Positions 49,288 to 58,145 of a DNA stretch of 64,000 nucleotides are shown here, piece after piece. The notes under the pieces were generated by a model that saw nothing but the letters and a program-made list of their open reading frames with translations, was not told the origin of the DNA and made no database searches. The position numbers and the translations under genes were made by a program. The DNA comes from Saccharophagus sp. K07 (GTDB lineage Bacteria; Pseudomonadota; Gammaproteobacteria; Pseudomonadales; Cellvibrionaceae), in the NCBI RefSeq assembly GCF_014336955.1, contig NZ_QRAI01000002.1, forward strand, positions 248,001 through 312,000, read 5' to 3'. Positions within the stretch are counted from its first letter, which is position 1. Each line of letters starts with the position of its first letter.

Positions 49288-50310
49288 TTAAACGGCGAGA
49301 TTAATTTGCTGAATTATTCCGCTCGATCCATCTTCGCGCAGATAAAAGCCGCTAGACACAATTTCACCTAGCGTCGTGTTGTTGGCATCTTTTAATTGCA
49401 TTGGACTGGCGGCGTGGCCCAGATAAATTGCGCCTATATTTTTATCGCCGAGGGCAAACAAACTGCTGGTCCCGTCGCTATGGTGCTGCCAAATGCGCAG
49501 TTGGCTGTAGATGCTGTCGCCTTCATCGATAAAGCCGTTGCCGTCTTCGTCGTAAACCGCTAGTTCGGCAAAACCGTTATTGCTCATAGGGCCGAACAGT
49601 TCCTGTCCATTGTTAATGATGCCATCGCCGTTGCGATCCAGGGCCAAATAACCGCTGTTGGGGCGCAAGCTGGCAATTTGTTCGGGAATGCCATCGCTAT
49701 CCAGATCGAAATCAAACCGGGTGTTGTCGAGCTGTGCTCCCGTGCCGTCGAAATTGATGACCAGCGGGTCGGTCATGACCGCATTGCCGCCGAGCACTGT
49801 GAGGGAGGATGTCTCAACGAACGAGCGGCTCATACTTAAGCTCGCGCTTATATTGATTTCCCGGCCATCCTGGGTCGTCACCTTGCCTTGCGCGAAAAAC
49901 TGTAGTTTTTCCGTTTCCTCGTAGCGGGTGTGGCGTTCGTAAACCAATGCGGGTGCGGAGACCGATGGATTGGATATTTCCACGATCGCTACTGTTGGCG
50001 CGGCGTTGATCTGTTCTGGGGTGAACAAACGCATTTGTTTGCCGGTGATTTGTTTGAACAGCTGGGCAATGATCAGCATCTGCAGTCGATCATTTGCCCC
50101 TATGGGCGAACCTAAATTCAACGACTGTTTTTGGGGGGCTGCAGCCAAGCGGATTCCGCTGGAAACCACATTGTTTTGCGGCGGAGTCTGCGCTGCTTCT
50201 TGTGGCTCTGCATGCCGCGCATTCAGCACTCTTACTCGTTCCTGCACTGTGCTTTTTTCTTTGTAACTGTGCTGCGCGGCGAGTTGAACCTGGGATTGGC
50301 TGATGATCAT
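49288..50310 (-). CDS. Protein with EF-hand/thrombospondin-type calcium loops, unknown function
   Basis: The 340 residues have no obvious signal peptide. The N-terminal third is Gln/Ala-rich and probably disordered; the middle is beta-rich. Residues about 195-270 contain three Asp-rich calcium-binding-type loops: DFDLDSDGIPEQ, ALDRNGDGIINNGQELFG and VYDEDGNGFIDEGD. Text like LDRNGDGIINNGQELFG also occurs at the ends of large RTX/VCBS proteins, but here the block stands in a small protein. Similar stand-alone proteins occur in Saccharophagus-like bacteria as far as I recall. No neighbour suggests a role. Confidence 0.7.
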   Translation of the reverse strand: MIISQSQVQLAAQHSYKEKSTVQERVRVLNARHAEPQEAAQTPPQNNVVSSGIRLAAAPQKQSLNLGSPIGANDRLQMLIIAQLFKQITGKQMRLFTPEQINAAPTVAIVEISNPSVSAPALVYERHTRYEETEKLQFFAQGKVTTQDGREINISASLSMSRSFVETSSLTVLGGNAVMTDPLVINFDGTGAQLDNTRFDFDLDSDGIPEQIASLRPNSGYLALDRNGDGIINNGQELFGPMSNNGFAELAVYDEDGNGFIDEGDSIYSQLRIWQHHSDGTSSLFALGDKNIGAIYLGHAASPMQLKDANNTTLGEIVSSGFYLREDGSSGIIQQINLAV

Positions 50311-50433
50311 GTCGGCGGCCTTGGAGATTAGCTTTTTTGTCCTATCTTTATCGGCCGCCCGCTATGGTTGGTTTAAGTCTGATTGGTATCAAGAAAGATG
50401 AAAATCGTGCCAAAGGTTTCTAATAAATGATTG

Positions 50434-52068
50434 TCAGCTTGGCGCCAGACCCAAAGTCAGTAAGGTCAACGCCAGCAATCCTGCAAGCCCGCAATACAGC
50501 AGCATAGGCCCAAGCGTAAAGCGGATGATCTGGCCTTCACGACCGTTGATATTAACCACCGATGCCGCCGCGACCACGTTGGAGACAGCCACCATATTGC
50601 CGGAGTTGGCGCCGATCACTTGCAGGGCGATGACCAGGGTGAGGGGAAAGCCGGAGTGCTCTGAAACGGCGGCCTGGAAGCCGGAGAACATCATGTTGGA
50701 AAAGGTACTGGAGCCGGCGATAAAAGAACCCAGGCCGCCAATAAAGGGGGCAGCCAAAGGCCAGTGTGCGCCCATGGCATCGGCCGCCAGTGCTGCCAGT
50801 TCCAAGGGCATGGACTGTAGGCCGGCGGTGTTGATATCGGAGCGCAAGAAGACCCGGACCATCGGGATTGCCGTCATCAGAGCTATGCCGGTGGGAATCA
50901 CTTTGATAAGGCTGGCACGCCAGGCGTTGATCAGTTCCGCGCGCTGACCCTTCTGGAACCAGCCCGCTAACAATGACACCAGCAAAAACACAGTGCCCGG
51001 CAGATAGAGCGGTTTCAGTTCATTGCGGATCCCGGTATTGAGAATGTCGCCGGTGCTGATCACCACTTGGTTGAGCCAGTATTTCAATGGCAGTGCATCC
51101 ACGCGAGTGATGATCAGCAGCACCGCAACCAATGCATAAGGCAACCAGGCGCGCAGCAGGCTCATGTGCTGAGTGGGAAGGTGTTCTTGCTGCGCATCAC
51201 CAGCAAAACCCCAGACGTTACGCGGCGTCAGCCATTGGCGGCGAGCACAGAACGTCGTGATCAGCAACCCGACGAAGCCTCCGACGATGGAAGGAAACTC
51301 AGGGCCGAGGAGCCGCGCCGTCAACCAGGCGGGGACGGTAAAGGCAAAACCCGCCAGCAACGCGAAGGGCCAAACGGCCAAGCCATCGCGCCAGCGGCGC
51401 TGTTCGCCGAAAAAGCGTGTGAGCATGGCACTCATCAGCAAGGGCAGAGCGCTGGCGAGAAAAAGGTCTAAGGTAATGGTGGCGACGCCAATCTGCTGGA
51501 TCAGTTCAGGTGAGGGATCAGCCAAACCCTGGCCGACGCCAATCAGGAGCGGGGTGCCCACTGCGCCGAATGACACTGGGCTGGAACCGGCTACCAGTGC
51601 CATTACCACTGCCGCCATGGGTGGAAAGCCGAGAATCATCAATAATGGCGCAGCTATGGCTGCCGGCGTGCCGAATCCCGAAATGCCTTCCAAAAAGGCA
51701 CTGAACAGCCAGGCGATGATAATCATCTGCACCCGGCGATCGGGCGAAATCGAGATAAAACCGTGGCGGATCACCTCGATGGCCGAGGTGGCTCGCAATA
51801 CATTCAGCAGGGTGATGGCACCTATGACGATCCACAAAATGGAGAGAGCGACGAACCAACCTTCAATGACTGCAGCGGCGATTCGCACGGGCGAGACTTG
51901 CCAGATAAGCCAGGCACTTGCCGCGGTGGCGAACAGGCTGAGGGGCATGGCGCGCGTAGCCGGCAAACGCAGTATGACGAGCAGGAGCAATATGGCGAGC
52001 AGAGGCGTAAGTGCGCCGAGCAGTTGCAGCAATGTCATGAGGAAAAGTCGCAATAAAACGGGTCGCAT
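50434..52068 (-). CDS. lldP: L-lactate permease family transporter
   Basis: The 544-residue inner-membrane protein has 12 or more helices of the LctP/LldP family (lactate/glycolate:H+ symport). Recognisable text includes [40 protein letters not shown] and [20 protein letters not shown]. The start is uncertain: an in-frame ATG at 52038 gives a form 10 residues shorter, and neither has a strong ribosome site. No lactate dehydrogenase gene is adjacent, so the substrate is inferred from family only. Confidence 0.9.
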   Translation of the reverse strand: MRPVLLRLFLMTLLQLLGALTPLLAILLLLVILRLPATRAMPLSLFATAASAWLIWQVSPVRIAAAVIEGWFVALSILWIVIGAITLLNVLRATSAIEVIRHGFISISPDRRVQMIIIAWLFSAFLEGISGFGTPAAIAAPLLMILGFPPMAAVVMALVAGSSPVSFGAVGTPLLIGVGQGLADPSPELIQQIGVATITLDLFLASALPLLMSAMLTRFFGEQRRWRDGLAVWPFALLAGFAFTVPAWLTARLLGPEFPSIVGGFVGLLITTFCARRQWLTPRNVWGFAGDAQQEHLPTQHMSLLRAWLPYALVAVLLIITRVDALPLKYWLNQVVISTGDILNTGIRNELKPLYLPGTVFLLVSLLAGWFQKGQRAELINAWRASLIKVIPTGIALMTAIPMVRVFLRSDINTAGLQSMPLELAALAADAMGAHWPLAAPFIGGLGSFIAGSSTFSNMMFSGFQAAVSEHSGFPLTLVIALQVIGANSGNMVAVSNVVAAASVVNINGREGQIIRFTLGPMLLYCGLAGLLALTLLTLGLAPS

Positions 52069-52188
52069 ATTGAAAGTGAGAAGCGAGCGAAGAGCAACAG
52101 GGACAGGGACATGAAAATCGTCTTGCGCACATCCGGCAGATTGCGCTAAAACGCGCGCATTTTTTGTGCAGAGGTAGAGTGAGGTTGT

Positions 52189-52995
52189 ATGGCGTTGTCA
52201 GACGAATACCGGCAGCGTTTCGGCGGTATTGGCCGACTTTATGGTGAGGCAGCTTTGGAGGCGCTTGCTCAGGCGCATATGGCGGTTATAGGTTTGGGTG
52301 GCGTGGGAAGTTGGGCGGCGGAAGCCCTGGCGCGCTCTGGCGTTGGTGAGCTGACTCTGATTGAAATGGACGAAGTGTGCATTACCAACACCAATCGGCA
52401 AAGCCATGCATTAAAAGCCAATGTTGGCCAATCCAAAAATCAGGTGATTGCAGCCCGTCTCAAAGACATTAATCCGGAAATTCGTCTGCACCGTATCGAA
52501 GATTTTCTCGATTCCAACAATTTGCCGACCTATATAGGCCCCCAGCATCACGTGGTAGTCGATGCGATGGACGCGGCTATTACCAAAGGCGCGCTGGTCG
52601 CTTACTGCAGCGCGCGCAAAATTCGCCTAGTGACAGTTGGCTCTTCTGGCGGCAAAACGGATCCAACCCGTATACGCATTGACGACTTGGCGCGTACGGA
52701 GGGGGATCCTTTACTCGCAAAAATTCGCACTCAATTATTCCGCCGTCACGGCTTTGCCCGCGATGGCCATCGGAAATTTCGCGTGGATGCGGTGTTCTCG
52801 CCGGAGCAGATGGTGTACCCGAAACCCGATGGAACCGTGTGCATGGAAAAGCAAGTGCTGCAGGACGGTGTGCGGCTCGACTGCGCAGGCGGCTTTGGCT
52901 CTTGCGTAATGGTGACCGGCGCATTTGGATTTGCTGCCGCCGCACGCGCTGTAGAGCGTTATCTCCAATTGGTGGAGCGAATTGGATCTAAATAA
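52189..52995 (+). CDS. tcdA: tRNA threonylcarbamoyladenosine dehydratase
   Basis: TcdA (CsdL) cyclises t6A37 to ct6A in ANN-decoding tRNAs using ATP. The 268-residue E1-like protein shows the nucleotide-binding [37 protein letters not shown], a central [17 protein letters not shown] and a C-terminal membrane-tropic [24 protein letters not shown] precedes the ATG. In E. coli it works with CsdA/CsdE; a SufE/CsdE-type gene lies at 57716. Confidence 0.95.
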   Translation: MALSDEYRQRFGGIGRLYGEAALEALAQAHMAVIGLGGVGSWAAEALARSGVGELTLIEMDEVCITNTNRQSHALKANVGQSKNQVIAARLKDINPEIRLHRIEDFLDSNNLPTYIGPQHHVVVDAMDAAITKGALVAYCSARKIRLVTVGSSGGKTDPTRIRIDDLARTEGDPLLAKIRTQLFRRHGFARDGHRKFRVDAVFSPEQMVYPKPDGTVCMEKQVLQDGVRLDCAGGFGSCVMVTGAFGFAAAARAVERYLQLVERIGSK

Positions 52996-53622
52996 GAAGA
53001 ATATTTGGGGGCCGATTAGCTCTGGCATGAATATAAGCTAGTTTGCGTAAAAATTTGCTTGACTTGGCTACCGCGGATTACTAAATTCGCCAAATCGCGC
53101 CCCGATTAGCTGTAAAGGGAGCTACCGCGAGGGCATCTTCGTCACGCGTTCTGTTCTGCGATATCTCTCTTAGTCATCGGTCGGGAAGGCCGTGTAGGTC
53201 TGTCTATCTTTCATTTTGCAGTGACGGCGGTTAAACCCGCAGCAAGGTTTAACCGTTTCAATAAGTTTTGGCGGCCCTGTCCTTATAACATCCAAGTTAT
53301 TTGTTTTGTGGGCACCGCTCAAATCAATTACAAAAAGCACAAGAAGAATCAAGGATTATTGATTTAAACATTTGTTTAACGGATTTCGCCGATGCAATTC
53401 CGACTGGAGTTGGTTCTAGCATTTGGATGTTATTGCGGGCGGCTGGCTTTCCTCAAACTTCCTCAAGTTAATAAACGTCGGTTGCACACCAGAGGTGCGC
53501 ATTTTCCGTTTGGCAATTTTGCTTAATTATCAAGAAGGAATTTTGGTTGGCAATGGAGTTGTATTAAAGCTTGCTGAATAAGTCGGCATGAATAGGCAAA
53601 TCTTTTGTAAAATGGAGGCAAA
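52996..53622. other. AT-rich gap of 627 bases, no gene called
   Basis: A 60-codon TTG-started minus frame (53170-53352) has no ribosome site or domain. The text CCGATTAGCT occurs twice (near 53008 and 53102), a minor direct repeat. A TTGACT with TAAATT 17 bases on (from about 53063) could be a promoter but nothing clear follows. The strong ribosome site ATGGAGGCAAA at the right end belongs to the next gene. Confidence 0.4.
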
Positions 53623-53940
53623 ATGAAATTGAAAGTCAGCATTCTTGCGGTGGTATTGTTATCGGCTCATGGTTTGGCATTGGGGCAATCAGAAGAAGAA
53701 ATGATGGCAATGCAGAGACAGTTAAATGCGCAGGTTTTGGAAAAGCCATTTTCTGTCGAAGATGAAGCGAAAATTGATGAATATATTAAAGGTGCCATGG
53801 CTAAGGATTTGAAGCCAGAAGTGCAAAAGGCGCCGAGTTACTGGAAGCCCGGTTATACCTGTGCCGATATTTATAGTTATGGTTGGAGCGCTTACCAGAA
53901 TTGTCGTTATTATCGCTACTACTACGGTCGGTATTGGTAG
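53623..53940 (+). CDS. Small secreted protein with Tyr-rich C-terminus, unknown function
   Basis: The 105 residues begin with a clear signal peptide (MKLKVSILAVVLLSAHGLAL, cleavage near GQS), followed by a charged helical region and a striking aromatic tail (YSYGWSAYQNCRYYRYYYGR) with two cysteines (in YTCADIY and QNCRYY) that could pair. GGAGG lies 6 bases before the ATG, supporting expression. I do not recognise a family. It is followed by the broken traT. Confidence 0.7.
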   Translation: MKLKVSILAVVLLSAHGLALGQSEEEMMAMQRQLNAQVLEKPFSVEDEAKIDEYIKGAMAKDLKPEVQKAPSYWKPGYTCADIYSYGWSAYQNCRYYRYYYGRYW

Positions 53941-54068
53941 TATCTCTATTTAAGTCCAGGTCATACCCCATTTAAAAAGATTCATGTCAATGCGTACATC
54001 TTGCGTGTGCGCGTTGACCGTGAAGGATCGTTAACATCAACTCGTCCGAAAATAAGGGATGTATATCC

Positions 54069-54832
54069 ATGAAAAAGCATATTAATTCCATCTTTAAAAT
54101 CGGCTTTTTGCTGAGCGTGTGTTATTACTTGGCAGGTTGCGCCGCGACAGGCGTGGCTCTGTCCAAAAAAGATTTGGATGTGCAAACGCGCACCAGTACA
54201 GCCATATTTGTCGATCCTGTTGCCAAAGATAAACGCACTATTTATTTGGATATTAAAAGTGGTGTAATGGAGTTTGATCGCCGCGCGTTCAAGACGTATG
54301 TCAAAGAGCAGTTTGCGTTGAACGACAACGGTTATCGCATCGTAGATGATCCAGATGCTGCTCAGTTCGTCATGGTGGCTTACGTATTGAATCTTGAAAA
54401 AGCGAGTCCGACAGCAGCCGAAGCCGCTTTGAATCAGGGCTATCTGGGGGCTCGGTAGCTGCTGGCGCGGCAGTGGGTGCAGCCACGTCCCGCCCTGGTG
54501 GAGCTTGGAGGGGAGCCGCCATAGGCGGTGTCGCTGGGGGTGCAGCTGAATTTATTTCAGGTGCCTTGGTGAAAGATGTGACTTATATGTTGGTCTGCGA
54601 TATCCAGGTTACGGAAAAAACCAAATATGGCGCAATCGTTCGTAAAGATACCCAAGTAGATACCAAAGTGTCCGATGCTGGTTCCAGTCGCCAGACGGTG
54701 TCTGAAGTATCAAATCGAAAAGAATATCGCACACGCATTGTTACCACTGCGAACAAAGCGAATTTGAAACTTGAAGACGCTCAAAATCTGATGTTCGAGA
54801 AAACAGCGTTCGCAATGTCAGGATTCTTCTAA
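54069..54832 (+). pseudogene. traT: TraT-like complement-resistance lipoprotein, frameshifted
   Basis: TraT is an outer-membrane lipoprotein known for surface exclusion and serum resistance on F-like plasmids; chromosomal homologues exist. Frame 1 (54069-54458) gives the signal, lipobox LAGCAATG and the N-terminal domain through AEAALNQGYLG, then stops. Shifting by one base in the G run at 54446-54450 continues as GSVAAGAAVGAATSRPG (the family's glycine-rich membrane segment) and runs to 54832 with EYRTRIVTTANKANLKLEDA, which matches the TraT end. Adding one G restores a single frame. This is a recent inactivation, a phase-variable tract or a base-calling error. No conjugation genes are nearby. 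Confidence 0.88.
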
Positions 54833-54847
54833 TCTTCATCCGTTCCT

Positions 54848-54879
54848 TGAGCGTCTCTCCTTTCTAGGAAAGACGCTCA
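54848..54879. terminator. Inverted repeat between traT and cpxA
   Basis: TGAGCGTCT (54848-54856) and AGACGCTCA (54871-54879) are perfect complements around a 14-base loop. It overlaps the 3' end of the minus-strand kinase gene, lies 16 bases past traT, and could serve both strands. No long T run is present. Confidence 0.5.
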
Positions 54880-56171
54880 GGAATTGTCATGACAACCTGC
54901 AACCCACCTTCCGGATGATTGCCAAGAGTTAAAGTCCCGCCATGTTTTTCCATGGCGCGGCGCGCAATGCTCAAGCCCAAGCCAAAGCCGTCCCCGTGCA
55001 TGCGGTTGTCGGAGCGATAAAAAGGTGTAGTGAGTTTTGCCAAATCCTCGGGTGAAACGCCTGAGCCGTAATCGCGAATTGTACAAATGACGTGCTGATG
55101 GCTTTGTTTGATTGCCAAATCGATTGGGGCGTTTTCCGGCGTGTATTTGCACGCGTTGCGCAGAATATTATCGATGGCTTCGCCGAGCAGGTTTTTATCG
55201 GCGCTTATCGATAGTGTTGTCATATCGTGAGAGAGGCGAATTTCGCGCTGCGGATATTCAAACTGAATATTGTCGATATGGCTTCGCAATAGCTTAACCA
55301 AGTCAAAAGTCGCAAAAGTCGCTGTGGACTCCTCCAGGCGCGCGAAATTCAAAATTCGTTGAATGAGTTCATCCATGCGCTCACATTCTGCGTGTATGCG
55401 TTGAATATACGAGGAGGGTTTTTCTTCCTTCTGTTGAATCAATTCCGCCGCTACCTGCAAGCGTGCCAAGGGCGCGCGCAATTCGTGGGAAACATCGTGG
55501 AGCAATTGTTTTTGCGCGCTGATGGTCTGCTGGATCTTGCGCATCATGTAAGAGAAATCCTGAGCCAGATCGCCCAGTTCATCCGCTCTCTTCAGTAATT
55601 TCGGATCAATTTCCGTATGCAGATCGCCTTGAGCAAATTGACGGCTGGCGACGCCCAGTTGTTTGAGCGGACGTGTAATGCTCCAGCTCAGCAACAAACT
55701 CACCAGGGTCGAAGCGAACAGAATAATAAAAAACTGCAGGGTATTAACCCGTTGCAGCATATTCATTAATTGCGGTGGCGGCCTTGGTGTCAGGGCTTCA
55801 ACCGTATAACGATTGCCTTTGGCGGAAATAACGTCAAAGGTGTAGGTCTCGCTCTTGCGTGAATTATCCGTATCGCGCTCGTAGATAATGGTGTCACCGC
55901 GACGGACGCTGACGATATGTCGATGGTTCACCATGTTATAGGGTGGTCCGTAGCTGCGCAGCAGACTCTTTTTTATCTGGCTGTCCGGCGGCAGATTTTC
56001 GTAATGCTCGATGGTGCGCTCGGCCAGATTGCGGAGAATTTTTTCGTGTTGACTGCGAAATTTTTCCGTTTCCACGGACGCGAGAATCGCGTAACTGGTC
56101 GCCAGCATGATGGAAAGACTGACTAACCAGAAAGAGGCAAATATTTTCCAAAAAAGTCTTTTAATTTTCAT
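54864..56171 (-). CDS. cpxA: Envelope-stress sensor histidine kinase CpxA
   Basis: A 435-residue inner-membrane kinase: the first membrane segment is at about 10-32, then a periplasmic sensor of about 110 residues, a second membrane segment at about 145-165 and a HAMP domain (SITRPLKQLGVASRQFAQGD). The dimerisation/phospho-acceptor His229 is in HDVSHELRAPLARL. The ATPase domain has NILRNACKYTP (N box), DYGSGV (G1) and GFGLGLSIARR (G2). Its start overlaps the end of cpxR by 11 bases. The Cpx assignment rests on the neighbouring CpxR box and CpxP-like gene more than on the sensor sequence. Confidence 0.88.
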   Translation of the reverse strand: MKIKRLFWKIFASFWLVSLSIMLATSYAILASVETEKFRSQHEKILRNLAERTIEHYENLPPDSQIKKSLLRSYGPPYNMVNHRHIVSVRRGDTIIYERDTDNSRKSETYTFDVISAKGNRYTVEALTPRPPPQLMNMLQRVNTLQFFIILFASTLVSLLLSWSITRPLKQLGVASRQFAQGDLHTEIDPKLLKRADELGDLAQDFSYMMRKIQQTISAQKQLLHDVSHELRAPLARLQVAAELIQQKEEKPSSYIQRIHAECERMDELIQRILNFARLEESTATFATFDLVKLLRSHIDNIQFEYPQREIRLSHDMTTLSISADKNLLGEAIDNILRNACKYTPENAPIDLAIKQSHQHVICTIRDYGSGVSPEDLAKLTTPFYRSDNRMHGDGFGLGLSIARRAMEKHGGTLTLGNHPEGGLQVVMTIPERLS

Positions 56172-56901
56172 CGCCGTTCGCGCCCGTCAATAATTGATAG
56201 CCCATGCCGCGCACGGCTTTGATATGCAAACCTTCATTGGAGGTTTGCAATTGGGCGAGTTTTTGCCGGATGCGACTGACATGTACATCGATGCTGCGGT
56301 CGTAGCGGGTGAGTTTGCGCTGCAACACCTGCTCGGTCAGAAATTCTTTGTTGAGCACTTGGCCAATATGCTCAACCAATAATTGCAAAACACGAAATTC
56401 CGCTCCGGTAAGTGATAAGGGGTGACCGTCCAGTGTTGCGCTTAAAGCGCTCGGGTCCAATTGTAGACCGGCGACGGTTTTAGGTCCGTTAGCGCTATCG
56501 TTAGCAGAGGGGCGAGTCCGGCGCAGAACGGCTTTGATGCGTGCGCTTAATTCGCGCGGATTGCAGGGTTTGGCGAGATAATCGTCCGCACCCATCTCCA
56601 GCCCCAGAATGCGATCAATATCATCGCCGCGCCCGGTAAGCATAATCACGGGTATATCGGAAAAATTCCGCAGTTGTTTCAGCACATCCAAGCCGGAGAT
56701 TTTCGGCATCATGATATCCAGCACCACAACATCAGCACTGATGTTGTCGCGCAGTTTGCTCAGTGCTTCTTCGCCATCTGCTGCAGAGTAAACCGTAAAA
56801 CCCTCGCCGCTTAAATATTCGCTGAGTAATTGAGTTAAAGACTGGTCGTCGTCGACGAGCAGTATGGTGGATTGTGCTGGTGTTGATGAGAGTGTCGTCA
56901 T
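56161..56901 (-). CDS. cpxR: OmpR-family response regulator CpxR
   Basis: The 246 residues start at the ATG at 56901 (MTTLSSTPAQSTILLVDDDQ); a longer frame to 56994 would run into the CpxR box. The receiver has the acidic pocket at 17-19, the phospho-acceptor Asp62 in VVLDIMMP, Thr89 and Lys111 in YLAKPCNP. A winged-helix effector domain follows (LSLTGAEFRVLQLLVEHIGQ, TRYDRSIDVHVSRIRQKL, VRGMGYQLL). It is divergent from the cpxP-like gene across a shared control region. Confidence 0.92.
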   Translation of the reverse strand: MTTLSSTPAQSTILLVDDDQSLTQLLSEYLSGEGFTVYSAADGEEALSKLRDNISADVVVLDIMMPKISGLDVLKQLRNFSDIPVIMLTGRGDDIDRILGLEMGADDYLAKPCNPRELSARIKAVLRRTRPSANDSANGPKTVAGLQLDPSALSATLDGHPLSLTGAEFRVLQLLVEHIGQVLNKEFLTEQVLQRKLTRYDRSIDVHVSRIRQKLAQLQTSNEGLHIKAVRGMGYQLLTGANGDEN

Positions 56902-56985
56902 GTTGAGAACTTGTTGTTGCCGCTGCTTTTCATAGTAAACCATCTTTATGGTCAACAGCCTTCCATGGTGAAAATGTAACCGGGC

Positions 56986-57000
56986 TTTACACAACTTTAC
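56986..57000 (-). promoter_or_regulatory. CpxR-binding site between cpxRA and cpxP
   Basis: The minus strand reads GTAAA-GTTGT-GTAAA, an exact match to the CpxR box consensus GTAAA(N5)GTAAA. It is 76 bases before the cpxP-like ATG and 85 bases before the cpxR ATG, positioned to control both, as in E. coli. Confidence 0.85.
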
Positions 57001-57075
57001 ACCAGCTTAACCCTACTTTGCAGGCGCTGGGACGATACTGGAATCGTGGCAAACAGACACCCCGGAGAGAAAATC

Positions 57076-57570
57076 ATGAAACGTTTAGTGACTTCAGTAT
57101 TGTTGAGCACCGCTTTGTTAACTGGCGCAGCTGCCTATGCCGGCCCCGATCATGGCCCTGTGGGTGGTGGTAGAGAGCACGTGCACTTCCTGGCGAAAAA
57201 ATTGGATTTGACTGACGAGCAAAAGGCAGCCATTGCCGAAATTCATCGTTCCTACGCCAAAAAGGACAAAAATCCTGGCGTGCGCGGCTTCAAGCGCGGT
57301 TTGACCAATCTGGATCCGACATCGCCAGATTACAGCGCAAAAGTCGCAGAGATAGCCGAAGCGCACGCTAACGCCGTTAAACAACGAATTATTGAACGCG
57401 GTGAAATCAACGCAAAAGTTTATGAAGTCTTGACACCTGAACAGCGTGAAAAATGGCAGAGCCTGAAAGAAAAACGCAAAGATCGCCCCTTTAAACACGG
57501 TGAGCACGGCAAGAAAGGCGAACATTTTAAGCGAGGAGAGCACTTTAAGCGTGGAGAGCCTTCCGCTTAA
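57076..57570 (+). CDS. cpxP: CpxP/Spy-family periplasmic stress protein with His/Lys-rich tail
   Basis: The 164-residue protein starts at the ATG at 57076 (GGAGA upstream). A signal peptide ends at AAAYAG, and the all-helical body carries the two family LTxxQ motifs (LTDEQ at 45-49, LTPEQ at 119-123). CpxP damps the CpxA sensor and escorts misfolded proteins; Spy is an ATP-independent chaperone. After residue about 138 there is a repeat-like tail (KHGEHGKKGEHFKRGEHFKR) absent from E. coli CpxP, which could bind metal. The nearby CpxR box supports Cpx control. Confidence 0.85.
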   Translation: MKRLVTSVLLSTALLTGAAAYAGPDHGPVGGGREHVHFLAKKLDLTDEQKAAIAEIHRSYAKKDKNPGVRGFKRGLTNLDPTSPDYSAKVAEIAEAHANAVKQRIIERGEINAKVYEVLTPEQREKWQSLKEKRKDRPFKHGEHGKKGEHFKRGEHFKRGEPSA

Positions 57571-57662
57571 TTGAGAATAGCCTTCAGCTTAATTGAGAAT
57601 AGCCTTCGGCTTAATTGAAAAGAGCCTTCAGCTTAAACCGAGGAAGTCTTCAGTTAACCAGG
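57557..57662 (+). repeat. 22-bp tandem repeat at and past the cpxP stop
   Basis: Four consecutive 22-base units start at 57557, 57579, 57601 and 57623, followed by a partial fifth. The consensus is AGCCTTCAGCTTAATTGAGA plus AT. The first unit contains the last codons and stop of cpxP; the others lie beyond. The unit length is not a multiple of three, so each copy repeats a stop-like TTAA text out of frame. Confidence 0.85.
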
Positions 57663-57715
57663 CTAGGCGTAATAAAAGCTTTCAGCGTAAGAAATAATAT
57701 GGCGACCCCTGAATC

Positions 57716-58141
57716 TCAAGGATGAGATTTTTTTAAATCAGTAAGCTCATGAGCGCGGCGTACCAAAGCGCGAAAGCCGTTGCTGCGCGAAGGACTAAGG
57801 TGTTTTTGCAGGCCAAGCTCTGTCAACATTTCAGCCCAAGCCAATTCATCAATAACTCCCTCCAAAGAATTTCCTTGCTGCAGCGCGCGTTCCACCTGCG
57901 ACAGAAACAACACCGCAAGCCCATTGATAATGCGGCTGTCGCTATCGAAAAAAAATCGCTTTCCATCAAAACTCAACCAAGCATCTGCGGCGCAACCGCG
58001 AATTTTATTGTCCGCCAGACGCAATTCCGGTTTGGGTTGAATCAGATTTCCCCACTCCATTAACTGGCGATATTGCGCTTGCCATTGGCGGTTTTGCCGT
58101 AACAGATCCAGGTTTACGGAAGAAAAATCATCGGGTGTCAT
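57716..58141 (-). CDS. sufE: SufE/CsdE-type cysteine desulfurase activator
   Basis: The 141-residue sulfur-acceptor protein passes persulfide sulfur from SufS or CsdA. The catalytic cysteine Cys50 is in NKIRGCAADAWLSF, and the C-terminal LGLQKHLSPSRSNGFRALV is the family signature. No desulfurase gene is adjacent. It begins 4 bases after the tatD stop, so they are co-transcribed. CsdE function is equally possible, given tcdA 5 kb away. Confidence 0.9.
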   Translation of the reverse strand: MTPDDFSSVNLDLLRQNRQWQAQYRQLMEWGNLIQPKPELRLADNKIRGCAADAWLSFDGKRFFFDSDSRIINGLAVLFLSQVERALQQGNSLEGVIDELAWAEMLTELGLQKHLSPSRSNGFRALVRRAHELTDLKKSHP

Positions 58142-58145
58142 ATTT

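Noticed and set aside
51173-52114. 313-codon plus frame
   Set aside because: Antisense to the lactate permease gene; basic, low-complexity translation typical of a shadow frame.
53170-53352. 60-codon minus frame starting with a hydrophobic stretch
   Set aside because: TTG start without a ribosome site; the hydrophobic start is too short and the rest has no family resemblance.
57557-57662. 22-bp repeats as a CRISPR-like array
   Set aside because: Units are directly adjacent with no unique spacers, and no cas genes are nearby.
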